Assembly (NCBI GenBank): GCA_030595845.1
Contig: JAUVCL010000002.1
Coordinates: forward strand, 1-32,506
DNA: 32,506 bases
From: Campylobacterota bacterium
GTDB lineage: Bacteria; Campylobacterota; Campylobacteria; Campylobacterales; Sulfurovaceae
Reading direction: 5' to 3'
Of this stretch, positions 14,276-21,349 are shown in pieces (within the stretch, counting starts at the first letter, position 1; the number at the start of each line of letters is the position of its first letter). Position numbers and translations under genes: made by a program. The notes under the pieces were generated by a model. It searched no databases and was not told the origin of the DNA. It saw only the letters and a list, made by a program, of their open reading frames with translations.

Positions 14276-14310
14276 CTCTTAAATAATTGCTGTCCGCTCT
14301 TCTGCCTTGG
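14276..14310. repeat. Imperfect direct repeat, copy 2
   Basis: Second copy of the element at 12731-12764 (22 identical bases at 14279-14300, then one extra base, then TGCCTTGG). It lies between the two repressor genes. About 1.5 kb, with the two-TM gene, the 40-aa gene and repressor paralogue 2, is enclosed by the two copies. Confidence 0.8.
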
Positions 14311-14318
14311 ACCTTGTC

Positions 14319-14648
14319 TTAGCTCTCCATCTCCAAAACATACCGCAGCACATTCCTACGCTGTTTAGTATCAAACTCTTTTAGGATCTCTACAATGCTT
14401 ACTATATCTGCGGGGAGATTACTAGAGTTGTATTGCATTGGGGCTTCTTCTACTTTATCCTCTAGTGGAAGTTTTGCTAGAGGGTGAACATGATGGCTAA
14501 TGATCATGCGCCATTTATCTGGGATGCGATTTCTTTTTACCCAACTTTCTAAATTTCTTTTATTTGTTTCCAATATATCGGCTAATTCTTGGTCTGTAGT
14601 CAGCTTAAGGGTTATTTTTGCCTGATTAAGTTCTTCTCTTGTATTCAT
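14319..14648 (-). CDS. CI-like repressor paralogue 1
   Basis: 109 residues. N-terminal CI-type helix-turn-helix: DQELADILETNKRNLESWV then RNRIPDKWRM. The C-terminal 30 residues (SIVEILKEFDTKQRRNVLRYVLEME) are helical and look like a dimerisation helix. It lacks the LexA-like peptidase domain of lambda CI, so induction would need another route, such as an antirepressor. It is the first gene leftward from the switch region, with AAAGGAG as ribosome binding site and a -10 TATAGT on the minus strand at 14698-14693. Expected to maintain lysogeny by binding repeats around the rightward promoter. Confidence 0.78.
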   Translation of the reverse strand: MNTREELNQAKITLKLTTDQELADILETNKRNLESWVKRNRIPDKWRMIISHHVHPLAKLPLEDKVEEAPMQYNSSNLPADIVSIVEILKEFDTKQRRNVLRYVLEMES

Positions 14649-14684
14649 AATTGACTCCTTTCTTTTAAAAATCCTACAAATTTA

Positions 14685-14778
14685 GACAAATTACTATAAA
14701 ATACTTGACACATCCCTACATTTGTCGTATAATGTCGTAATAACATATTCAATTATAACATAAAAAGTACACGACAAA
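14685..14778. promoter_or_regulatory. Lysogeny switch operator region
   Basis: Between the divergent repressor and early genes lie repeated words: GACAAAT (14685-14691) with its inverse ATTTGTC (14720-14726), two direct copies of TGTCGTA (14723-14729 and 14733-14739, one helical turn apart, over the -10), and CGACAAA (14772-14778), the inverse of TTTGTCG. They surround both promoters and are good operator candidates for the CI-like and Cro-position proteins. Confidence 0.55.
14705..14733 (+). promoter_or_regulatory. Rightward early promoter, consensus sigma70
   Basis: TTGACA (14705-14710), 17-base spacer, TATAAT (14728-14733): a perfect consensus promoter, the best in the window. The TGTCGTA repeats overlap the -10, as expected for a repressor-controlled early promoter. 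It drives the Cro-position gene at 14801 and the primase operon. Confidence 0.88.
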
Positions 14779-14787
14779 AAAATAAAG
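14772..14787 (+). promoter_or_regulatory. Late-promoter-type box without a -10, in the early leader
   Basis: CGACAAAAAAATAAAG, the same box as in the six late promoters, but the position of the -10 (20 bases on) is occupied by the ribosome binding site and first codons of the gene at 14801. It lies in the 5' leader, downstream of the early promoter, which fits a regulator binding site better than a core promoter element. Confidence 0.5.
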
Positions 14788-14800
14788 AGGAGATGAGAAG

Positions 14801-15022
14801 ATGGAACAAACTAGCAGTAAAAGAGTTCAGATCAGTAAGCAGATCAGAGAGGATTGGGGAACGGTGAAACACTTTTGTAAGAAGAATGACATCAACCACA
14901 ATACTTTTGATGTAGTGATGAATGGGGTCTATAAATCTAAACCGATTGCAAAAATACTTATAGCGTATGGGTACATCAAACATGCTGACGAACTTATGAA
15001 AGATAAAGCGGTAGGAGCGTAG
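14801..15022 (+). CDS. Small DNA-binding-type protein in the Cro position
   Basis: 73 residues, basic, helical. KHFCKKNDINHNTFDVVMNG has the spacing of a helix-turn-helix, with the recognition helix at NHNTFDVVMNG, as in small phage regulators. It is divergent from the CI-like genes and directly downstream of the consensus promoter, the place of Cro. AAGAGGAGAT gives a strong ribosome binding site. Expected to repress the lysogenic promoter or control early genes; the box at 14772-14787 in its own leader could be its autoregulatory site. Family membership is not certain. Confidence 0.6.
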   Translation: MEQTSSKRVQISKQIREDWGTVKHFCKKNDINHNTFDVVMNGVYKSKPIAKILIAYGYIKHADELMKDKAVGA

Positions 15023-15025
15023 CGT

Positions 15026-15760
15026 ATGAAAATGGCCATAAGAGGGAATGACCATAAACTACGTTGGCTTTCATGGGCTGAGTTGCCATTGTTGCAATGG
15101 TATAAAAAACGGTATAAAGTAAACCCTAGCGAATTTAAAGAGGTCGATGGGGTTTTATATAGAGAATGTACTAAATTAGATGCTACTGAAAAGTTAAGAA
15201 TACTCTTAAATAGCTGCTTACAAATCTCAGGTACAAAATATGCCTTGGCGCTTTGTCTATGTAATGGTGACAGGAGAAGTGCTACTTTTTACAAAACTTT
15301 GGAAGTACTCACTAAAAGAAATTTCACAGATAAGCAAGCATGGATAGAAGTTTTTGAAGATCATATAAAAGACTATGGTATAAAAGTGGCCATGGTCGAT
15401 GATGGTGTCACACATTGGGAAGAGATAAATGAGGAATGTTCAGTAAAGCCTTCTGTATTAAAATCATACTTCAGCAAAAAGCCTGAACTCTTTGAAAAAA
15501 TAGATAACCTAATTTTCTTTCTCCCTACTCACAACATCTTACTTGAAAATATGTTCTTTAGGTGCATTGAGCTTGCCGGTGGTGAATATGCCCTAGCCTC
15601 TGCACTCAGCACAGATCAACTCACACAAGAAAGACATCTTAAAAACTTTGAGCGCATGAGTTTTAAGCATAGTCAAAATTTCAAAACCTATTCAAAACTT
15701 TTCTCAAACTTCTTAGCACGCACACAAACTCTTTTTGAAGAAGAGGTGATCTATGCTTAG
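15026..15760 (+). CDS. Hypothetical early protein (244 aa)
   Basis: No family recognised. 244 residues, mixed helical, no signal or membrane segment. Two halves share a similar phrase: SGTKYALALCLCNGDR (near 73-88) and AGGEYALASALSTDQL (near 186-201), suggesting an internal duplication, each followed by a helix rich in aromatic and basic residues. That could make a pseudo-dimer of a helical DNA- or protein-binding fold. It follows the Cro-position gene by 3 bases with GTAGGAG and overlaps the next small gene by 8 bases, so it belongs to the early replication operon. Confidence 0.6.
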   Translation: MKMAIRGNDHKLRWLSWAELPLLQWYKKRYKVNPSEFKEVDGVLYRECTKLDATEKLRILLNSCLQISGTKYALALCLCNGDRRSATFYKTLEVLTKRNFTDKQAWIEVFEDHIKDYGIKVAMVDDGVTHWEEINEECSVKPSVLKSYFSKKPELFEKIDNLIFFLPTHNILLENMFFRCIELAGGEYALASALSTDQLTQERHLKNFERMSFKHSQNFKTYSKLFSNFLARTQTLFEEEVIYA

Positions 15761-15899
15761 AATAGTAAGTACACTAGGAAAGCGTTGTTTGGTATGTTCC
15801 GATGAAGTCATTTTTGAGGTTTTGCAAAAGTCCATTTTTCAAGGTACACGTACAGAGTGCGAAGCCTTTATAAAAAAGAGTGAGGCTAAACATGCATAA
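15753..15899 (+). CDS. Small early protein (48 aa)
   Basis: 48 residues, from the ATG at 15753 (AAGAGGTGAT upstream) to the TAA at 15897-15899. It overlaps the gene before by 8 bases and the primase by 8 bases. It has Cys in KRCLVCSDE and a helical remainder (EVIFEVLQKSIFQGTRTE). The C-x2-C pair with a single further Cys is not enough to claim a zinc site. No family recognised; overlap on both sides is the main evidence that it is translated. Confidence 0.55.
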   Translation: MLRIVSTLGKRCLVCSDEVIFEVLQKSIFQGTRTECEAFIKKSEAKHA

Positions 15900-18741
15900 C
15901 GATAACTGGTTTGAAAAAGCACGGTCCTATGATATGCCTTTGTTTTTGGAACAGGCATACATGATAGAAGTGAATAGGGCTAAAAAATGTATTTGTCCTT
16001 TTCATGATGATACAAAAGCTAGTTTAAGCCTTACAGAAAAAAGTGGGGAGTGGATATTTAACTGTTTTGTATGTGATTCCAAAGGTGACATAACCAATTT
16101 TGTAATGATGAAAGATAATTTGAATGCACTTGATGCAGTGAAAAAAATACTCATTCATCATGGAGAAAGTATAGAAGTAGGTGAGAAAAAAGAACTTACT
16201 GCAGCAGAGCTTGAAGAGATAGAAAAAAGAGCTGAAGAAGCAGCTAACAGAAAAGCTACAAAGATACAAGATGAAAAGAACCTTCAAAAGTCTGCACGTG
16301 TGCAGATGGCCAAAGCTTCAGAGGTCTATGCCCAAAATTTTTTTGATGCTTATGAGCAAGGCAATGAGGAGATCATTAAGATAGTAGAAGCTAAGTTCCC
16401 TCATATCTATAGTAACACTGAAATACGTGATCTTTATATGGGTTGGGATTATGAGAATGAATCACTGTGTTTGATAAACAGAAATTTGAACGGTGAGACT
16501 TTCAACATCAAAAGTGAAAAGCGTAAAGGCTTTTTTAAAGACTGGAAGTTTGGTGAGACATTTAAAGAATATGCGTTCCCTGGTAAATGGATAAGCTGGA
16601 AACATGCCACTGCTCATGCCTTTGGTTCTGACTTTATGGATGAGAGTGATAGCCGTGTTGTGATCTGTGAGGGTGAAAAAGATGCTATCAATCTTTTACT
16701 ACTTGGGATCAATGCTTTAACGCTTGGTGGGGTTACTACTTCATGGGAAGATCATAAGGAACTTTTGAAATATAAAAATGTTTTCATTTGGTTTGATCAT
16801 GATGAGGCTGGGTATATCAATGCTATTAAAAAACATAAAGAGTTATGTGAAGTAGCCAAAAGTTGTCAAGTGATATGGTTCTATAAGCTTGGTACTTTTG
16901 AAAACAAATATGACATCAGTGATTACATTACCGATAAGCAGATGATCAATAAAGAGCAAGTCTTTAAATCTATCATCTTTTCATCTTTCATACCTACTAA
17001 CTATGTGATCTATGAGCTTGAAGAGTATCTTGACTTAGATCAAAAATCTAATGTAGCTAAAGAACTGGCTGGGCTAAAAGAAGAAGAAGTACTTAGAGAC
17101 TTTAGTAAATGTAAATCACTCATCATAAATTCGGTAAAAGATGTACGTGGTGAAAAAGATGAAGAAGTTAAACTCATGCAGCACTTGGGGAAGCAACTTG
17201 AAAGCAGCCGGGTTAAAGAGGATCTTCAAAAACTCATCAACTCTCTTTTTACTGAAGACTCAGGTTTTTTAGGTTCTGAGCTTGCAAGCCTTAAAAAAGT
17301 CATACAGTTTAAAAAGTCTATGCTTACTGACTATAGACAGACTCACATTTATGACATGGTGAAAGAGCTTGAGCGTGCGACTCAAAGTGCTGGCTATTCA
17401 TTTGCTGTATATCGTGAAGTATTGTATTTTTGGACTGGTAATTACTTTTATGCGTTAGAAGACTGGGAGATAAAATCATTCATCATGAAAGAGTACTTGA
17501 GTGCTGCAAAGATAGACTTTAAAAAACAGACTGTGAAAACGCGTGACGAGATACTTCTTAACCTCTTTGGATGGTCACAAAACCTTGAAGCCTGGGTAGA
17601 GAATAACAAACGTGTTATCAATATGACTAACGGTGCTTTGATCATCCGTGCCAGTGGAAAGTACACTTTTAGGAATCATCATAAAAAACAAGACTGTGCC
17701 ATGAATATGCTTGGTTTTGCTTATGATGAAAAAGCTACTGCGCCAAAATGGAAAGTGTTTTTAAATCGTGTATTGCCTGACCAAAATGACCAGGACACAC
17801 TTATGGAGTTTATAGGTTACTGCCTACTTCCTTCTCATAATTATGAAAGTTTTTTATATCTGTACGGATCCAGTGGGGCAAATGGTAAATCAGTGGTACT
17901 TGCCGTGATACGTGACTTCTTCGCAAAAGAAAACATAAGTTACTTGCAACTTCACAATTTTGAGGGGCATGAGCTAGAGACACTTAGAAACAAGATTATC
18001 AATATAGGGTCTGAGATAGAGAGTGGTGGTGATATGCGTAAACAGATGTCCGTACTTAAAAACATGACTTCGGCTGAAGACTCTTTAACAGTAAACCCTA
18101 AAAATGAAAAACAGTTTACCATCCACCCAGAAGAAAAACCTAAGATGGTCTTTGCTGCTAACAAACTTGTGAAGAGTGGTGTAGATGATGGTGGTGTGCA
18201 AAGACGTATGATCTTACTTAACTTCAATCAAGAGATAAAAGATGGTGAAAAGATACGTGATCTACCTCTGAGACTTAGAGATGAAAAGCCTGGCATACTC
18301 AACATGGCCATAGAAGGCATGGTAAGACTCATCAAAAATAATGGGTTCTCTTTAAGTGAAGGCCGTGACAAGTTTATGGAGCAGTACAAGTCTGACATCA
18401 ACCCGGTTAGGGCATACATGAAAGAGTGTTTGGTTAAAGATAGTGGTCTTATGATAGCTAAGAAATTTGTTTATGCACATTACCAGGCGTGGTGTGATGA
18501 GAAAGGTCATAAAGCCTATGCATCGCCTACATTTTGGAGTAAATTTAAAGAACAGGAAAACTATGAAGAGATACGTCAACGGAAATATGAACATGATCTA
18601 TTGCCTGATCGCCATCCTTTTATAAAAGATTTTAGATTTATTCCTGATGCAGTTAGTGAGTTTGAAGTAGGAAACATGAAACTAAAAGTTGAGGATCACA
18701 ATATCTCACAAACACTGTTTTTACCTGTGGTAGTGGAGTAA
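15892..18741 (+). CDS. Primase-helicase (P4 alpha-like)
   Basis: 949 residues from ATG 15892; a GTG at 15880 is a weaker alternative. Domains in order: CHC2-type zinc finger (C35-P-F-H38 ... C58-F-V-C61), TOPRIM primase core (EGEKD at 260-264 and DHDEAG at 302-307), a helical D5_N-like linker, and an SF3 helicase with Walker A GSSGANGKS (659-667), Walker B IINIGSEIE (702-710), motif C near KMVFAANKL and arginine finger VQRRMILL. The C-terminal 130 residues probably bind the origin. It combines primer synthesis, unwinding and origin recognition as in phage P4 alpha. The gene-free iteron region directly downstream is the expected target. Ordinary length for this type. Confidence 0.9.
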   Translation: MHNDNWFEKARSYDMPLFLEQAYMIEVNRAKKCICPFHDDTKASLSLTEKSGEWIFNCFVCDSKGDITNFVMMKDNLNALDAVKKILIHHGESIEVGEKKELTAAELEEIEKRAEEAANRKATKIQDEKNLQKSARVQMAKASEVYAQNFFDAYEQGNEEIIKIVEAKFPHIYSNTEIRDLYMGWDYENESLCLINRNLNGETFNIKSEKRKGFFKDWKFGETFKEYAFPGKWISWKHATAHAFGSDFMDESDSRVVICEGEKDAINLLLLGINALTLGGVTTSWEDHKELLKYKNVFIWFDHDEAGYINAIKKHKELCEVAKSCQVIWFYKLGTFENKYDISDYITDKQMINKEQVFKSIIFSSFIPTNYVIYELEEYLDLDQKSNVAKELAGLKEEEVLRDFSKCKSLIINSVKDVRGEKDEEVKLMQHLGKQLESSRVKEDLQKLINSLFTEDSGFLGSELASLKKVIQFKKSMLTDYRQTHIYDMVKELERATQSAGYSFAVYREVLYFWTGNYFYALEDWEIKSFIMKEYLSAAKIDFKKQTVKTRDEILLNLFGWSQNLEAWVENNKRVINMTNGALIIRASGKYTFRNHHKKQDCAMNMLGFAYDEKATAPKWKVFLNRVLPDQNDQDTLMEFIGYCLLPSHNYESFLYLYGSSGANGKSVVLAVIRDFFAKENISYLQLHNFEGHELETLRNKIINIGSEIESGGDMRKQMSVLKNMTSAEDSLTVNPKNEKQFTIHPEEKPKMVFAANKLVKSGVDDGGVQRRMILLNFNQEIKDGEKIRDLPLRLRDEKPGILNMAIEGMVRLIKNNGFSLSEGRDKFMEQYKSDINPVRAYMKECLVKDSGLMIAKKFVYAHYQAWCDEKGHKAYASPTFWSKFKEQENYEEIRQRKYEHDLLPDRHPFIKDFRFIPDAVSEFEVGNMKLKVEDHNISQTLFLPVVVE

Positions 18742-18902
18742 ATGATGAAAAATAGCATTTTGTCCTCTCTGTCCTTAGCAAATTTGGCTGTTGTCCTTAG
18801 CAAAATATGCACCAAAGGACAACACAAACAACGGTGTGTGCGTACTTTCAAGAGTAAAAACGGCTTTTGTCCTCTTGTCCTTAGCAAATTGGCTTATTCA
18901 TA

Positions 18903-19222
18903 CTGTAGATATTTTTTACTTACGAAATATTTTTACAGCTCTAATTGGCTCTTTTGGAGAGGACAAGAGGACAAAGAGAGAAAAAGGGTCTTTATGCCAC
19001 CTTAATACGGGCTTTACTCTGTCCTCTGCTTGAATTATTTGCTAAGGACAGGGTAAGGACAGTGAGGACAAAAAGGAAATTAGAAAAAATTACAAAAAAA
19101 CTGTAAAAATATTTTATTACAAAAAATATTTTTTACAGCTCTAATCTACTCTTTTGCTTGGAACACTTGGAACAGAGAGAGAAAAAGGGTCTATAGACCC
19201 CCATTCTAGGGGCTTTGCCCTG
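18903..19222. repeat. About 200-bp tandem duplication inside the origin
   Basis: Unit A (from 18903) and unit B (from 19101) share the same order: AT-rich inverted repeat, TTTTACAGCTCTAAT (18931-18945 and 19131-19145, offset 200), CTCTTTTG, two direct iterons, AGAGAGAAAAAGGGTCT, and a GGGCTTT segment. The iterons differ: AGGACA in unit A and TTGGAACA in unit B. Confidence 0.7.
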
Positions 19223-19252
19223 TGCCATGCAAAGTAAATTTGCATGGCACAG
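19220..19252. repeat. 14-bp perfect hairpin in the origin region
   Basis: CTGTGCCATGCAAA (19220-19233), loop GTAAA, TTTGCATGGCACAG (19239-19252). It sits between the unit-B iterons. There is no T-run, so it is not a terminator. It could be a single-strand priming or protein-binding site. Confidence 0.7.
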
Positions 19253-19307
19253 TCTTGGAACACCCTGGCACAGTAGAAAAAGTTAGAAAATTAAAAAGGA
19301 GAAAAAA

Positions 19308-19532
19308 ATGAAAGAAAATAAAATATTAGCTTACAAGGTTATAAAATTTAATCATAGCGACAACACAGTTGTTTTGTTGGGTGAGTTTAATTATTCCGAT
19401 GATGGGTATACAGCTGCTAGTTTATGTTGCCAAGAAGCCAAAGATGAAGACCCCTCACAAGATGAAGATTATTTATACACATTTGAAATAGTGAGTACAT
19501 ATAGATTTAATACAAAATTAGGAGATAAATAG
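19308..19532 (+). CDS. Hypothetical small protein (74 aa)
   Basis: 74 residues, acidic in the second half (EAKDEDPSQDEDYLYTFE), mixed alpha/beta, cytoplasmic. A good ribosome binding site (AAAAAGGAG) precedes the ATG and the next gene starts two bases after its stop. No family recognised. First gene after the origin region, in an operon with the Gp49-Tad2 fusion and the exonuclease. Confidence 0.65.
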   Translation: MKENKILAYKVIKFNHSDNTVVLLGEFNYSDDGYTAASLCCQEAKDEDPSQDEDYLYTFEIVSTYRFNTKLGDK

Positions 19533-19533
19533 A

Positions 19534-20121
19534 ATGAGTAAAACATTTCAAATGATATTAAAAAAAGAGTTAGACGGTAATAACGGAAAAATACCTTTTT
19601 CATTTGTGCAGCACATGGCAGATATTGGTGAGACAAAATTTGTGCAGCTTACGCCAAATATGAGAGTGTGTGTGATCACTTTAACTACTGGTCATGAAGT
19701 CATTGGTGTAGCTCAAGTACTTGATGCTAAAAATGATGTTGAAGAGATAGGTAATAGTGTGGCTTATGAAAATGCAGTAAATGAACTTTGGAAACTTGAA
19801 GGATATTTGTTAAAGCAAAAGATTTATAACGGAAATATAAAAACCTCAAATATGAATTTTGGTCAAGCTATATCAGATATGAAGAAAGGTAAAAAAGTAG
19901 CTCGAAGTGGGTGGAATGGTAAGGGCATGTTTATTTATTATGTACCAGCAAATAAATATCCTATGAGTGGTAATACTCTTGAAACAATGAAAGGTATTTA
20001 TCCTGATGATTTAGTCCCTTATCAAGAATACACCGCTATGAAAACAGTTGATAATACCGTAGTGCCTTGGTTATGTTCACAATCTGATATGTATGCTGAA
20101 GATTGGGGGATTGTAGAATGA
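19534..20121 (+). CDS. N4-Gp49/Sf6-gp66-like domain fused to a Tad2-like domain (predicted anti-Thoeris)
   Basis: 195 residues in two domains. Residues 38-93 match the N4 Gp49/Sf6 gene 66 family: TPNMRVCVITLTTGHEVIG, VLDAKN and AYENAVNELWKLEGYLL. Residues 107-195 match DUF2829, now called the Thoeris anti-defence 2 (Tad2)-like domain: MNFGQAISDMKKGKKVARSG, WNGKGMFIYYVP, then a YQEYTAMKT strand and the C-terminal PWLCSQSDMYAEDW. Characterised Tad2 proteins bind the cyclic ADP-ribose signal of Thoeris and stop it from triggering cell death. Gp49-type domains are common early phage proteins of unknown role. The fusion may tether a signal sponge. Signal binding here is inferred. Spacing AGGAGATAAATAG-ATG is good. 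Confidence 0.78.
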   Translation: MSKTFQMILKKELDGNNGKIPFSFVQHMADIGETKFVQLTPNMRVCVITLTTGHEVIGVAQVLDAKNDVEEIGNSVAYENAVNELWKLEGYLLKQKIYNGNIKTSNMNFGQAISDMKKGKKVARSGWNGKGMFIYYVPANKYPMSGNTLETMKGIYPDDLVPYQEYTAMKTVDNTVVPWLCSQSDMYAEDWGIVE

Positions 20122-20633
20122 AAAATATAATGATTGACCTTGAAACTATGGGGCAAAAAGGTAATGCAGCGATTATAGCTATTGGTGCAGTGTATTTTGA
20201 TAATAATGGTTTAGGGGATGAATTTTATGTTTTAGTCGATATTCAGAGTTGTGTTGATATTGGTATGGAAATAGATGCTTCTACTGTGATGTGGTGGATG
20301 AAACAAAGTGATGAAGCACGTTCTGCTTTTTCGGATAAAAGTTCGAGTATATTTTTAGCTCTTGACCATCTTAGAGAATTTATGGGAAGTAGCTCTGTAT
20401 TGTGGGGGAATGGTTCTGACTTTGATAATGTAATTTTAGCAAATGCTTATGACAAACTAAATCAACAATTACCTTGGAAGTTTTGGAATAGCAGATGTTA
20501 TAGAACAATGAAAAATATGTTTAAAGATGTAAAGATGGTGCGTGAAGGTGTACATCATAATGCGCTAAGTGATGCCATTACTCAAGCCAAACATCTTGTG
20601 AAAATCGTAAATGAAAAAGGTATTAAATTATGA
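20118..20633 (+). CDS. DEDDh 3'-5' exonuclease (RNase T / DexA-like)
   Basis: 171 residues from ATG 20118, which overlaps the previous stop (ATGA); the upstream start at 20103 is less likely. Exo I D7-L-E9 in MIDLETMG, exo II WGNGSDFDN with D101/D103, exo III HHNALSDA with H147 and D152: the DEDDh set. The length and WWMKQSDEAR phrase resemble the RNase T-like phage exonucleases (T4 DexA group). It probably trims DNA or RNA 3' ends during replication or recombination. It sits in the early operon with an SSB-like gene that overlaps its stop by 4 bases. Confidence 0.85.
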   Translation: MKNIMIDLETMGQKGNAAIIAIGAVYFDNNGLGDEFYVLVDIQSCVDIGMEIDASTVMWWMKQSDEARSAFSDKSSSIFLALDHLREFMGSSSVLWGNGSDFDNVILANAYDKLNQQLPWKFWNSRCYRTMKNMFKDVKMVREGVHHNALSDAITQAKHLVKIVNEKGIKL

Positions 20634-21139
20634 GCCAAATAGGATTTGTAAAACAAGAGCAGCAGATCTTTAGAAAAGCTGGTGAAGAAGATAAGACGGT
20701 TAAATGGTTTGAGTGTCATTTTCGTGTGGCTGGTATGCGTCCTTTTAAAGCGAAGATGTCTGCTAACAAGAAAAAAGAGAAAGAGTCACAGCCTGACTTT
20801 TACATTTACTTACGTGCAAATGTAAACAAGGGTGATAAATTTAGAGATATCCGTATCGGTGCATTGTGGATCAAGAAGAAAGTATTTGATAATGTTGAAA
20901 AAACTTTCATGACTGGTAACGTGTTTATGGATTTTAAAGAGATCCCTATCACTGTATGGAAAGCAGAACCACGTTTTGAAGGTGAAGTGATCGAGTACTT
21001 GTATGATATCTCTATGATGAAAGATAAGCCTCAAGAAGATAATGCTGATACAGGTGGTGGATATGAAACTACCTATGAAGATGCCAACGGTAATGAAATC
21101 CCTCAAACAGATGAAAACGGTGAAGATATCCCATTTTAG
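20630..21139 (+). CDS. Single-stranded-DNA-binding-like protein with DIPF tail
   Basis: 169 residues. It begins IGFVKQEQQIFRKAGEE; the middle is beta-rich (FYIYLRANVNKGDKFRDIRI, ALWIKKKVF) and resembles DUF736-type small proteins. The last 45 residues are acidic and disordered and end in GEDIPF, the same tip used by bacterial SSB proteins (D-x-D-I-P-F) to recruit replication and repair enzymes. The coding context (primase-helicase, exonuclease) supports an SSB role in phage replication. The OB-fold is not proven from sequence. ATGA overlap with the exonuclease gene. Confidence 0.6.
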   Translation: MSQIGFVKQEQQIFRKAGEEDKTVKWFECHFRVAGMRPFKAKMSANKKKEKESQPDFYIYLRANVNKGDKFRDIRIGALWIKKKVFDNVEKTFMTGNVFMDFKEIPITVWKAEPRFEGEVIEYLYDISMMKDKPQEDNADTGGGYETTYEDANGNEIPQTDENGEDIPF

Positions 21140-21148
21140 GAGAATACT

Positions 21149-21349
21149 ATGAAAGATAATATTACGATGACACCACCTAAACGGTGGTTGCGTCCTGCTG
21201 ATCTTGCTGAAGAGTTTGGTATAGCAAAGGCTACACAAGATCAGATGAGAAGTGACGGTAGGATCCCCTACTCAAAGCGCGGTAAGTTTGTATTTTATGA
21301 TCGTGAGAAAATAGATGCATGGCTTGAAGATGCTGTGATGGTTAGTTGA
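21149..21349 (+). CDS. AlpA/MerR-like helix-turn-helix protein (excisionase candidate)
   Basis: 66 residues: RWLRPADLAEEFGIAKATQD (helix-turn-helix), then RIPYSKRGKFVFYDREKIDA and WLEDAV. This is the HTH_17/AlpA form of winged helix used by phage excisionases and by P4-type regulators. GGAGAATACT precedes the ATG. It lies in the same strand and 650 bases before the tyrosine recombinase, so it may be its directionality factor. A role at the late promoters is the other option. Confidence 0.7.
   Translation: MKDNITMTPPKRWLRPADLAEEFGIAKATQDQMRSDGRIPYSKRGKFVFYDREKIDAWLEDAVMVS

Larger units (their letters stand above)
18742..19307. other. Predicted replication origin (iteron region)
   Basis: 566 bp without a convincing gene, right after the primase-helicase. 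It holds twelve GTCCT/AGGAC words between 18762 and 19069 (six in each direction), including four copies of the 12-mer GTCCTTAGCAAA (18771, 18793, 18877, and inverted at 19038), plus three CTTGGAACA copies (19157, 19166, 19254). Two AT-rich inverted repeats (18903-18938, 19101-19138) bounded by CTGTA and TACAG could be the melting sites. Iterons next to a P4-alpha-like gene are the known design of such origins. Which element is used is unknown. Confidence 0.72.

Noticed and set aside
18742-19033. Two open frames (87 and 80 aa) after the primase, one overlapping its stop
   Set aside because: Their sequence is built from the iterons and AT-rich repeats, they lack domain-like composition, and the repeats explain the region better as an origin.
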